Of a stretch of 64,000 nt of DNA, positions 25,695-35,940 are shown piece after piece. The notes beneath the pieces were generated by a model. It was not told the origin of the DNA. It saw only the letters and a list, made by a program, of their open reading frames with translations, and searched no databases. The stretch is from assembly GCF_028389875.1 (NCBI RefSeq), contig NC_084668.1, forward strand, positions 20,761,493 to 20,825,492, in the 5' to 3' direction. The position numbers and the translations under genes are program-made. The DNA is from Rhea pennata. Taxonomy: Eukaryota; Chordata; Aves; Rheiformes; Rheidae. Position 1 is the stretch's first letter. Every line of letters begins with the position of its first letter.

Positions 25695-25715
25695 CCCCCC
25701 CCCCCCCCCCCCCCC
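25695..25715. repeat. Poly-C tract
   Basis: Twenty-one consecutive C after a TTTT run; prone to sequencing slippage. Confidence 0.95.
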
Positions 25716-25799
25716 TAGAGGAGGAAAGAAAAGATAACAAAAAGAAATAAAGACATGCCCAGAGCAAGGATGGACTTGTGTATGTTCACTACAAGTTAC

Positions 25800-28740
25800 G
25801 TCATGTTAGAACATGATATGAATTATGCCAGTTAATATATTTTAAAACAGAACTATGAACTCAGTGCAAACAGGAAATGTCATTTTTACATAGCTGTTGG
25901 ATGCAGCTAAACATTACATAAAACACCCAATAGCATGGGCTTAAAAAATAACAAAACGAAACACAATGAAACCCTAGAAACACCACTGCCATGTCTTTTC
26001 CTTGTCTATGTCAACTACAGAGGCACATCAAACACCATTTTAGTTAACTCGGCTCGCAGGCATGCATTCTAATAAAACTGATTTCTTTGATAACAAGAAA
26101 CATTAAAGGCAAAGGACAAATAGGTGGTCTTCTTACCAGCAATTTAGCTTGGGCTTTTCAAATGAGATTTAGTACCTTATGGCAGCTAATTCCGCTAGGT
26201 TTCTCCATCTTAAACCTTTTTAGATACGCAGTTTTATTTGGGATTATGGGTGAAGGTCAACCTTACTGGGGTACTGGGGCATTACTGTAAAAACACCCTC
26301 CCATCTGTGAGTTTCTGATATGCAGATCGCGCACAGATGTTCAGCTTCTTCAAAAGATTATGTCATTGGGTGCAGCAGCAGCTGGTTCTCTTAAAACAAG
26401 ACCAGAAGAAAAGCATTCTGGTTTTTCAAACCATCACACACAAAGTATCACCACTTTAGTTCTCACATAACAATGCCCACGTAAACAATGCTTAACCACT
26501 GGACCCTTCTTTTAATTGACTGATTGTAGGCACTTCTATGGAAATATGTCTGAAGTATACTTTGTGAAACGTTAAAAAAGTGTTTGATGTAAAATAAGCT
26601 CTAGACATTTAACAGTGCAAAAATTGTCAAAATCTGTAGATTACAAATCCGTTCCTATCAGCCTCAGCCTGTAATAGTGTCTTAGTAAAGTTGATCTTTA
26701 AGTTATATTGCATTCTGGTGTAATAATCTTCTGAAAATAAATTTGTTAATACAGATGTGCTGGTTAATACCTGTTAACATAAAACATGGCATTTTGTTAT
26801 TTTGATTTGATTCCATCTACAGCCAATAGATAGCAACTTTATATAAAAAATCAACATTTATTATTACCGTTAACTGTTTTCGTTGTTTTAAGAAATATGG
26901 AACATGTCAAATTTACACTATTTCAGCTCTGTGTTTCAAAAGATTAATCTCTCTGTATATCTATATATAGATATATATCCCCATAAGAATATAAAATTGC
27001 TTTTGAAATTTTTGTTGGCAAGTAGTAAATAATACACTGCAGCATGGATTCAAAAGTATTTAAGTAAGTTGATGGTCTTTCAGACATGTAATCCATTCAA
27101 ATGGGACTAGTAAAATTGTGGTACAGCTGCAGCCATGTGTTTAAAATTCGTAATACTTTCTTCTAACTTTAGCAATTTTTGAGAAAAATAATTTTGTAAT
27201 TAACATTTTTCATTAAAACTATGGAGGTCTCAACAGAAAAGCAACATTTTTAATTGGACTGCTGCTTTAAAACTGTTTGAAGAAGTGATGAGAAAGAAAG
27301 TTCATCTTAAAATATGTACATGAGTATAATTCTACAGCTTCATGAATTACACATTTCCTCTTTTTTTAAAATAAATTGTAACATCAAAGATGCCAAAGGG
27401 TAATATAAGCTACAATAATATTCAACAGAACGTAACCTAGACCTTATGTTGTAATAATTTATTCAAATTAACTGTATTCTTCTGTATTTATATTTTCAGT
27501 ATTTATTATGAATGATATGGAATTTGATGTATTTATTGTGGCTTATTACTGCAATGTATATATTACAAAAATGAGCATTTTTAAGTCTTAAGATTAGGGT
27601 TTTTTGTTAACTAGTGGCACTTGTATTGGCTGTATTTTTATTATATATTGTACAATATATATTGTCCATTTGTTTGCAATGAAGTAAAACAGGTTTCTAC
27701 GTTATATCAACAGTGAATCTTATTTCTATTATGCAGTCTATAATGCCTATTATACCTACTTCTATTATGCAGTTCTATAATGCCTATTCGTCTCTTGTCT
27801 AGCAGTACCAGGACTAGTATGACATCTCTTCCCCCAGACCAGCAGTGCCTCTCAAAGACGCACTGAAATTTCTAGCGTTTCTCCCATTGCCCATAGCGTA
27901 AGAAAAAACAGTTTAAAAAAAATTTTTTTTTAACTTAACCAGCATATAAATATTTAAGAAAATGAATATAAATACCATTTTGGTGTATTCTTTTGTACTT
28001 TAAGGAACACGACCATCTGTGCTTTTCTTTGGCCAGTGGAATAAACTGTGTGATTCCTCTGTACACTTCAGAGTAAATTTGATCAGTTTGGTTATAGAGC
28101 AATGAAAAAAAAGTTTTGAATAAGTGTTAGAGAAAAAAATTTGCAATAACTCCCTCTAGCGGACATTTTTCAGTATTTTTATACAGTAAATTATTACTTC
28201 AACAACTACAAAGGCATTTCAGCCAGACTCTTGTATTTCAGGACAACTGCTTAATTATTTTTAAAATTGCTGATTAACATTCCTTTAGTGTGACAATAAT
28301 TTAAAATCACAGCTCTCTGCCATCTTTATTTTATGACATTTATAAAAGCTGAGCTTTAGTTTTGTAAAAGGTGAGTTGTCCATAAGTCTTCATTGATGAC
28401 AAATTACGTATGGCAAAGTTATTTGTATTTATAACAATTGATTAAGACCAGTTGCTGTTCTCTAGATTAAAAAAACAAAAAAACAACAAAAAAAAAAAGG
28501 TCCTTGGAGGACTTAAGCGCTTTAATACATTAGGAGTTACGGAAAAGAGAATAAATGAACATATGCTATGCAACTGCATTTTTGTTGCCTTGAGCTATGT
28601 ATGACTAACTGTACTCTAGCACTTTGTAAGACACGTGGATAAAATCTTTTTTATAAAACAATATTCAGGAAAAGTGTTCATATTCAGGATGCCAGTTCAG
28701 CTCTAGGAAGGCTTAACACTACGGTTCAGCTATGTAGTGA
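25800..28740. other. AT-rich block without confident gene; many ATTTA and AATAAA-type motifs
   Basis: No convincing exon on either strand. The 26400-27700 part is unusually rich in TATTTA/ATTTA words, has a palindrome ATATTGTACAATAT near 27645, and looks like UTR sequence. It could be distal CSRNP3 3' UTR (mammalian CSRNP3 has a long one) or intron of the - strand candidate gene. A near-perfect tandem duplication lies at 27720-27790. Confidence 0.4.
27720..27792. repeat. Two-copy tandem duplication, unit about 37-38 bases
   Basis: The phrase TTCTATTATGCAGT..CTATAATGCCTATT occurs twice in direct succession, separated by ATACCTAC. Confidence 0.85.
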
Positions 28741-28793
28741 TTAATAAGTAGTACTCACGCATTTCCTGCTCGTGGTGGTGTAAATCAGTAGTT

Positions 28794-28932
28794 ACTCCTG
28801 AAGCAAGGAGACAAACTCCTCAGGTGGACTGAACTGCTGAAGCTCTGTCGCAGTTAGTAGCACCATGTCCATGTCCTCCAAGGATCCAGGACCGTCATTC
28901 GTGGGGGGCTGAGGCTGCCCAGAGAGACAAGT
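28794..28932 (-). CDS. Possible terminal exon of a - strand gene, acidic/hydrophobic C-terminus
   Basis: The acceptor candidate is aacttgtctctctgggcag. The following frame reads PQPPTNDGPGSLEDMDMVLL, then TATELQQFSPPEEFVSLLQE and TAA. Composition is protein-like, with proline plus acidic and leucine pairs. A strong donor (ATGC|gtgagtac) lies about 40 bases after the stop, so the same stretch could be a non-coding or alternative exon. Phase 0 entry is compatible with the possible 31984-32090 exon. Boundaries are approximate. Confidence 0.3.
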
Positions 28933-28979
28933 TCTGCTGCTCTGGATGATTCAGGACCTGCATTGTCCTGCAGGGAATA

Positions 28980-31900
28980 AGGCTGAGATGATTTGGCCTT
29001 AAATGAAGCCTTCTTCAAAGCGTGTAATTATTTTCGTGAATGTGTAAGAGAACACAGTGAGATGGAGCTCATCACTGATGCCAGCTTTTCTAGTCAATTT
29101 TAGTAGCCCACATAGCCATCTGACTGATAAATGGCTTTTACATAGTGTATTATATACATATATATACACACACACACATATATATATATGTCCATATACA
29201 GTAGTATTACATTTCCCCCCTTGGGGGAGAAGACGATCATAGCACCGTTATTAAAAAAGTGCTTTACATTAAATTTAAGACAGTAAAAGAAAGAGAATCT
29301 GCACCTGTCACAGGTGCCATTTGTATGAATGTTAACATCAACCCAGTTTCAAAAGCACTGTAAATAATGGGAGGCTCTTGAGGATATTTTTGTTGGTTCT
29401 TAGAAATGTAATCAAGTATATATAAAAAAAAGAAAATCTTCAATATGATTTATAAGCTAGAAGTCTTACAATTTAGATGTTTCAGAATATACTATGACTA
29501 TGAAATGCAATACAAATGAAGATAATTATTAAAAGAACAAAGCTAAATATATTTATAGACATTTCAGGCATGTTTTAGGTTTCCTGCTAAAGAGACAGAA
29601 AGGATTTTTGGAAGCAGGGTGGCCTGATACAAAGTGGAGTGTGGACCAAGGGGAATATTCAATTGATAATGGTAAAACTCTGTAAATTGTTAAGCTGTTT
29701 AAACTGTAGTGATATTCCCTGAAATGAATCATTTCTCTATTTTTTGTCTCATTACTAAAGAGAGTTTTGAATTATACAAGTAATTCTTGGTTTCTGACAA
29801 AGAAATAGGATTTAGCTTGCCTAACTTCTGTTTGCATTTTTTTATTCAGTTTTAGATATATACTACGTGCACGAAGTAGGCAGATTGCAGAAATCCTTTT
29901 TATTTCCACATTTCTGTTTAATGAGTTTGAGCAGTTACAGGCTGTGGATAATGGCGGATCAGCATTTCTGAAAGAGGATTTATATTTTCTTATTTATAGT
30001 TATATAAAATTTATAAATAGGAATAAAATTCCTGTTTATACTTTGTACTGGAAATCACCATACAGAAAGTGTTACTAGTTATAATTTAATAATTCTAAGG
30101 GGTTTTTTGTTGTAATGCGCTCTGGACATTAAGGCCACACCTCTGCCTCTTCCTTCCTATTCACATCAAAGGCACAGGCTGCCTCTCATCTCTTCATCTC
30201 TCTTGGCCTCTACATGGCTTCAGCTTACGCTGCTTGGACCTGGTAGGAGCAGCCACCCACAGAAACTGATCTTTGTTCCACAGCCAGCAAACACACTGCA
30301 AGCTCCGCTTTGAACACAGGCCTCGAATAAGTCGTAACAGGTGGCCTCCAGCTCTCTATATCTTGTAATCTAGGCAGAAGGTAGTAGCTGTGATTCACTC
30401 TGAGCTCGCTCTCCCTTCCCCCTTATTCCCCTTTTTTCTCCCTCACTACAGATTCCAGCCCCTTTGAAAACTGCACACAAGCACTCCTGGATTAGCAGTC
30501 GAGCTAGCACAGTCAGTGAATGTTTCCTGGTCCTAGAGTAGAACAGTTTAATGTTTTAGGTAAGTGTACTGTGCTGCTGTTAACTGCTGTCACCTACTAA
30601 ATCGCAAATTTTATTTTTGCATGGTAATTGTTTATTATGAAAGGAAGAGTTAATACTAAAGCAAAAGTTTTTAATTAGATGCAAGGTAATCTATGCAAAT
30701 AAATGGTATTTTACTGAATGGCATTTAGAAGCAATTACACCATATGGCCAAAACTATGTAATTGTTTTCCTTGGCAACAGGCCTAGTAGTTAGCAGCCTG
30801 TCAACTGACCAGTTACCAGTCAGGAGGCATGGCAGTGATTCTGTGATAGCAAAACCACTGTCAACCACTTCTCTTCCTCCAGGCACACCTGCAAGTTTGA
30901 AGTAGAATAGGATTAGGCAAATGAAGAAGACAGCTACTTCTCAAACCCATCTATAGTCCAGGAGACAAAGAGGCACTCCACAAGAATCACCATTTCAGTG
31001 AACTTTGATGCAAACAAAGTTGGCATTAAGAAACCTCAGCAGCATCATATGATTCTAACCCTTGGAGTTCTCTCTTAATATCCTCACCGACATTTACTGT
31101 GAGAGTTTCATTTCTAATAATATTCTTTCCACCACCAATTCCAGATACCTTATTTTCCTCAAACATAGCTTTCTACCTCACTTTTCTAGCTTCTTCTATT
31201 GGAGAGGAAGCTCTCCCCTCCTGTTTCTTCATTTTCTCTCCTGGATCTCTTCTTTCTTCCTAAGGTTTCCCACAGTCACTTTTCCAGATCCACTCAGTCC
31301 ATGACTAGCCATCCTGCCTTGGTCACTGCTTCCCAACTGTATGTTCTTGCCCTTCAGGCTCCTAGCAGAAGGCCTCTTTTTCCTGGAGCTCTGAGTGTGC
31401 CTGAAAGTGGTCTTCTCTTCCTTATTCACGAGTTAACACCTGCCAGGCAGACCCAACCTTTCTTCTGCAGCTCTCCCTACCATTTGCACACTGCACAGAC
31501 TGTTTATGTCCACCAAGCAAATTACTGTGTTACTTCAACTTCAGTTACTTACTTGCCTGAAATGTTTCTCCATCTTCCACACATACCCCAGGACTTACTG
31601 CTACTGATTTCAGGCCTCAGTCTTACTGACTGAATCCAGATGGAAATCTGACTACAGCTGCAGCACTGCCAAGTTTCACAAATCACAAATTCACCCAAGC
31701 AGCTCATCCTTTCTGCAACTCCATTGCAAAGACATTATCAACCATACACTCAGTCCCTGATTCTGGATTTCATGCTACCAGCGACTTTCATCTTTCTGCT
31801 TCCTTTGAGCCCATCAAGAACTACAAACAGAAGGGAAATAAAATTGATGATAACAGAAGAATGGGCAGAAAGACAGGACTAACTGCAGGCCTCCACATGA

Positions 31901-31980
31901 GGACCTGCTGTTTCTCCTGATTCTTTCCATTTGACACATTGCTCATTCCAGCAATTCCTCTCGGTTCCACCTTCCCTGTT
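28980..31980. other. No confident coding feature
   Basis: Contains a TA/CA microsatellite (29150-29192), the orphan + strand exon at 30452-30559 and a pyrimidine-rich stretch (31190-31640) with an open + frame of 144 codons that shows no recognisable protein. Several weak - strand splice-site pairs near 31.5-31.8 kb could not be put in phase with confidence. Confidence 0.45.
30452..30559 (+). ncRNA. Orphan + strand exon, probable lncRNA or alternative UTR exon
   Basis: A near-ideal acceptor (a 35-base pyrimidine-rich tract ending ctcactacag) and a consensus donor (TTTTAG|gtaagt) enclose 108 bases. All three frames contain stops, so it is unlikely to be an internal coding exon. Partner exons are not identified; it could be spliced from CSRNP3 run-on transcripts or an independent lncRNA. 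Confidence 0.4.
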
Positions 31981-31983
31981 TAC

Positions 31984-32090
31984 TTCAAGCAGCACCCAAA
32001 TTTCCACATCTGATCTTTCTGTGACTGCCAAGATTCCTTCTGGTGAAAGAAGGAGACAGGGATAACGATGCCTTTCAGAGGCGTAAAGGA
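31984..32090 (-). CDS. Possible exon of the - strand candidate gene
   Basis: An outstanding acceptor (T12 plus cctccctcctgacag) and a possible donor GAA|gtaaac. One frame is open: LYASERHRYPCLLLSPEG, then ILAVTERSDVEIWVLLE. The second half resembles a WD/beta-propeller strand pair, but one such segment proves nothing. Two bases in, phase 0 out. An alternative + strand role is not excluded. Confidence 0.3.
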
Positions 32091-33413
32091 CTGTCAGGAG
32101 GGAGGAAAAAAAAAAAGTTAGTGCAACTGCTACATTCAAGAGAGCAAATACTTGATTCTAATCCCTCTCTAAGCATTTTGCAAGTTTTTCATAGCAAAGA
32201 CACATTACTACCAATAGTTTGTATTGCTGCTTTTGAGCTGTGCTGAGTCAACTTATTACAAGTCCAGTCCAACTCCGCTACGTAGTTCTCCAGGTGCCCT
32301 GTGAGTTTTATCTGATAACTAGCTCTACCATAAAGACTGGGAGGATTCTATTGAATCACAGTGGACAATATATTCCCCAAATGATGGCTACCTTGTCTCA
32401 GTTAAGTAGGTTGCATCACAGCACTCAACCATCAGTAGATATCTTCCACAATTAATCAGTCTTACCTTTTAGGATAAGCTGGTAGGATTGAACTCAGAAT
32501 AGAATCTCATGTGCAACCCTGTATTCTGGGAACATAATATATTACAGTTCCACATTTGTTCTGAGGTCATTATCCCTATGAATTTCTCTGATATTAGCAA
32601 AAACAGCATTTATCCACGTGCTTTATAAACTCTAGCACAGTGCAGCGTAAGAAAATACACCAGACAGAAATCACAAAAAGTTTTCAAAAATTAATTGTAA
32701 CAACTAGTCATTTTAATGCCTATCATTTAAGTATAATGAAATACTGTATGATAATTATATAATGAGATGTCTGAAGAGTAGAAGAAATACATATCTAAAA
32801 AGAGAAGTCAAGATATACAGCTTTAGTCATAGTGACAAAAGATGATGTGTCATATATCAACTATCTTCTAGGTAATCGAGACAATCCCAACCAAATGGGG
32901 ATAGAACTATTTCACACTTAAAAAAAATAAAATAAATAAAGCATAAAAAACCATTTGAAGTTTTAATTATAACGGCACTTGAAAGACTCAACCAGGATAG
33001 AGGAAAAACAATGTTTTGACATGCAAGTAACAGATTAAAATGGAGAGAGAAAGGAAACTGCATTAGGGACACAAAAACCTATAAAATTTTAAATTAAGCA
33101 AACAAGGGTGCTATTGGAAATGTCTACCTTTGAGGTTAATTTTTTGTAGAGACAATGGCTTTAGGAGTAAAGGTCACATAGCAACATAAATGTTATTCAT
33201 TAAATAAATCTTGTACCTTATCCATGAGCTTATTTATTCCTGAAACTCATCAACTCATCTATCCTACATAACTGAGGCAGCACCTGTCAAGAAATAGAGC
33301 ATATATATATATTTTTTATTCCTCACAGATATAAATGGCTGAACCATCACTTCCTAGCTTTTCAGTGTGTGAATATGTTTATCTACTCTAAGCAACTTTT
33401 AAATACAAATGCC

Positions 33414-33424
<11 letters not shown>

Positions 33425-33500
<76 letters not shown>
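33425..33500. repeat. (GA)38 microsatellite
   Basis: Perfect GA repeat of 76 bases. The Arg-Glu frame through it is an artefact. Confidence 0.97.
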
Positions 33501-33507
<7 letters not shown>

Positions 33508-33781
33508 TAGAACAAAGAGTTCAAATGACTGGCTGTGGTTCTGACAACCCCAGGCTTCCTACATCTCAATCTAATATATTAATCTTGATCAGATGCGTAA
33601 GATTACACAAAGCTAATTCACAAGAAGTGGAAGGTTATTTTTTAAAGGAAGGAGTGACCACAAATTCTTGCAGTTGCCCATATTTCTCATTTGTAGCAAC
33701 TCAATATATTTAAAGAAACACATAGAGCAAATCATCAAGTAGATAAAAGTCAGCACCACAATATAAAATGCACTGCATTAC

Positions 33782-33839
33782 TCAAGAGAGTCATGCTGGA
33801 AGAGTAAGATGTGCCAAGAAGCACATCTGCTTCTGCTCT
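33782..33839 (-). CDS. Weak candidate exon of the - strand gene
   Basis: The acceptor is cagttttttcttag and the possible donor is TTGA|gtaatg. The frame RAEADVLLGTSYSSSMTLL enters at phase 0, as needed after the 35069-35118 exon. Short exons of this sort arise by chance, so support is weak. Confidence 0.2.
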
Positions 33840-34369
33840 CTAAGAAAAAACTGCAAGGAATTTTACTCTTCAGAAAGATTGAACAGTAATGCTAAAAAAG
33901 CATGGAAAGGATTCACAATCACTAATATTCGACTCTCTTGCAATTCTTCTTGCTGCTGCTTTACTGTCACATTTTCAGAAAAAAATCATAAGAAGTTTTA
34001 GCTGTTAGTGACTGCAAATCTCTCCTGTGCTTTTGGAGTATTTTGTCAAAGGATCACATATCCTTGGATAAACTTTTCTAAGTCTCCAGTAGAAAAGTCC
34101 ACATCCTTTTAGACATCTCTTCCTATCTTTAAGTATCCTGAGCATTCAAAAGTTACTTTTGTGAACTGTAGCAAGAAAAGCTTAAGTCTAACTATAGATA
34201 TAGAACACTGTTCCCTTTCTCTCTGCCACTACTGGTCACAAAAATTAGGATTTATGTTGTTTAATAAAGAGAAGCCTAAAGGAGAAATATTTTCAGCTCT
34301 TCCTTATAGTTCATCTCTTCTAAACCTCCTATCATACTTACTGCTCTCGTCTTACTCATCTAAAATTGT

Positions 34370-34400
34370 CCTCTCTCTCTCTCTATATATATATATACAC

Positions 34401-34435
<35 letters not shown>

Positions 34436-34447
34436 AATATATATATT
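34370..34447. repeat. Compound (CT)n(AT)n(AC)n microsatellite
   Basis: CT, then AT, then CATA/CA repeats, ending in ATAT. Confidence 0.93.
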
Positions 34448-35068
34448 TTGAAGTGATACCCAAAATAGGCACCAAACTTCATTTGAGAAAGTTACTTATT
34501 ATTTTTCACTGCTTATACATCTGCTTCCCTCTTATTTTGCTCGAGAGCATGGCATTGTTCATATTTTTCAGCTGCACAATAATCCCCAGCTCTTTTTGGC
34601 TGTAAAACTCTGTCAGGTCATAGGAGTCCAAGTGACAGACCTAACTGCTGTTGTAGCAAAAGCTGCAAAAATGCAGACTAAAGTGTCTGCTCATAACTTA
34701 AAGAATAGGAAACAGAAAAAATATTAAAGAGTTTCAGAGTAGTTTAAAAAATGTTATGTGAAGTGTTTCATAGGTTTTGGACTACTGACCTGTGTTATGC
34801 TAGAAAAGAAAAAAAAGGAAAATCTTAAAGGCATTTAGAGACACAGAATAAACTTTCCCCTCCCACAGCTAGAATTTACCACACAATATTAAAAGTAGGC
34901 TAACTGCTCTACCCGATCTTCCTAGAAAACAAGAAAACAAGTACATATACTTGCTGTATCTGTGATAATATTGTCTTAGATTAACGCTTAGATGAATAAA
35001 AAGTGGTGCTCCACAACACTGAACTCCTGTTCATGGAGCAATTCCTATCTTCAAGTGCAACAGGATAC

Positions 35069-35118
35069 TTGTTCCCTTGCAATTTGAATTCTACCCAAGT
35101 TATGAATGTTATCTATCG
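35069..35118 (-). CDS. Exon of unrecognised - strand gene, 16 codons
   Basis: A strong acceptor (attagtctttcctctttttag) and a moderate donor CAA|gtatcc. Only one frame is open, reading IDNIHNLGRIQIAREQ. Two bases in fits the one base left by the 35315-35515 exon; phase 0 out. A donor ten codons earlier (TTGG|gtagaa) is an alternative. Confidence 0.4.
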
Positions 35119-35314
35119 CTAAAAAGAGGAAAGACTAATGAGAAGTAAAAATATAGTTCAGATATGTAAATTCTAGTCTGGCAAATTTGTAAGAAAAACG
35201 TATTATATGAAAAAATTACACTTTAGCATTATTAAAAATAACGTAATGCATTTGCTGTATAACATGACCTATGTTCACTGAAGTATTTTTTAAACTGTCA
35301 TTTATTCAAAATAC

Positions 35315-35515
35315 CTTGTCTTCTAGAACTGTTTCCTTGAACACTCTTGGTTTTCCTCTCGTAACTGAGGACCAACACTGCATAGCTGCTATCTATGTAC
35401 TCATCCTCTATTCGTGCTTGTTGAACAATTTTCTCATTGACATGCATCCTATTTTTCCTCAAATGCTTCTCCAGTTTGTCAAGAGCATTTGCTGCCCTTC
35501 TCATATTGGTTTGAT
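35315..35515 (-). CDS. Exon of unrecognised - strand gene, 66 codons, coiled-coil-like
   Basis: The acceptor is ttacttttgcag and the donor is CAAG|gtattt. There are 201 bases with one long open frame: QTNMRRAANALDKLEKHLRK, then NRMHVNEKIVQQARIEDEYI, then DSSYAVLVLSYERKTKSV, then QGNSSRRQ. The first half has hydrophobic residues spaced like an amphipathic helix or coiled coil with strong charge. Two bases in, one out, agreeing with both neighbours. No family recognised. Confidence 0.6.
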
Positions 35516-35720
35516 CTGCAAAAGTAATAAAAATACTTCGCATTCCGTATTGAATCTATTCACTGAAAGATCTTAGGCATATAATTGATCTTAGTGGAAA
35601 CCCGCACGATAAAGAATTTGAGTTTTAAAAGCATCATTAATAACCTTTCCCAGTACTGCTTTTTAGTAACTTGTGTCCATCTTGTAGCAGCCTACTTTAA
35701 GCCACGCTGCTTTTACTCAC

Positions 35721-35784
35721 TTCTTCGGATATTCATAGTATCACCAAAAGCCTTAGCAGATGCCAAAAGAAAACTTAACTTTTT
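35721..35784 (-). CDS. Exon of unrecognised - strand gene, 21 codons
   Basis: The acceptor is catggttttttattag and the donor is AGAA|gtgagt (strong). Only one frame is open: KKLSFLLASAKAFGDTMNIR, then R. It enters at phase 0 and leaves one base, which completes a codon with the next exon (Asn). Confidence 0.5.
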
Positions 35785-35895
35785 CTAATAAAAAACCATG
35801 ATTATAAAAAGCCAGAAAAAGAAGTTAGCTTAAATTAATAATCCTGACAAATTTTTGTTAGTCTTTAATTAATGCTCTTGTTATCTTACACTTAC

Positions 35896-35940
35896 TGAAA
35901 GGATTTGTTCTTGCCTTTCTTCAGAAGCTGAACTTCTCAT
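35896..35940 (-). CDS. Likely first coding exon of unrecognised - strand gene (start codon)
   Basis: ATG at 35940-35938 begins MRSSASEERQEQILS and runs to a strong donor TCA|gtaagt at phase 0, exactly the phase needed by the next exon. A stop (TAA) lies just upstream in frame, so this Met is a natural start. The exon sits about 2.1 kb downstream of the GALNT3 stop on the same strand; no CpG island is present, which suggests a tissue-restricted promoter if the gene is real. Confidence 0.45.

Noticed and set aside
26087-26290. Hydrophobic 67-codon + frame
   Set aside because: No splice sites, start context or homology; chance open frame.
31199-31633. 144-codon + frame
   Set aside because: Pyrimidine-rich, Ser/Leu/Pro-heavy translation, no recognised family, no good splice context.
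32467-32540. - strand donor AAAAG|gtaaga
   Set aside because: The sequence before it has stops in all frames with the available good acceptors; at most a 27-base exon, too speculative.
33369-33713. 114-codon frame with Arg-Glu repeat
   Set aside because: Produced by the (GA)38 microsatellite.
34700-34930. Very short exons behind strong acceptors (ctag|GAAGATCGG, ctag|CATAACACAG)
   Set aside because: 9- and 10-base exons can be made phase-consistent by chance; no independent support.
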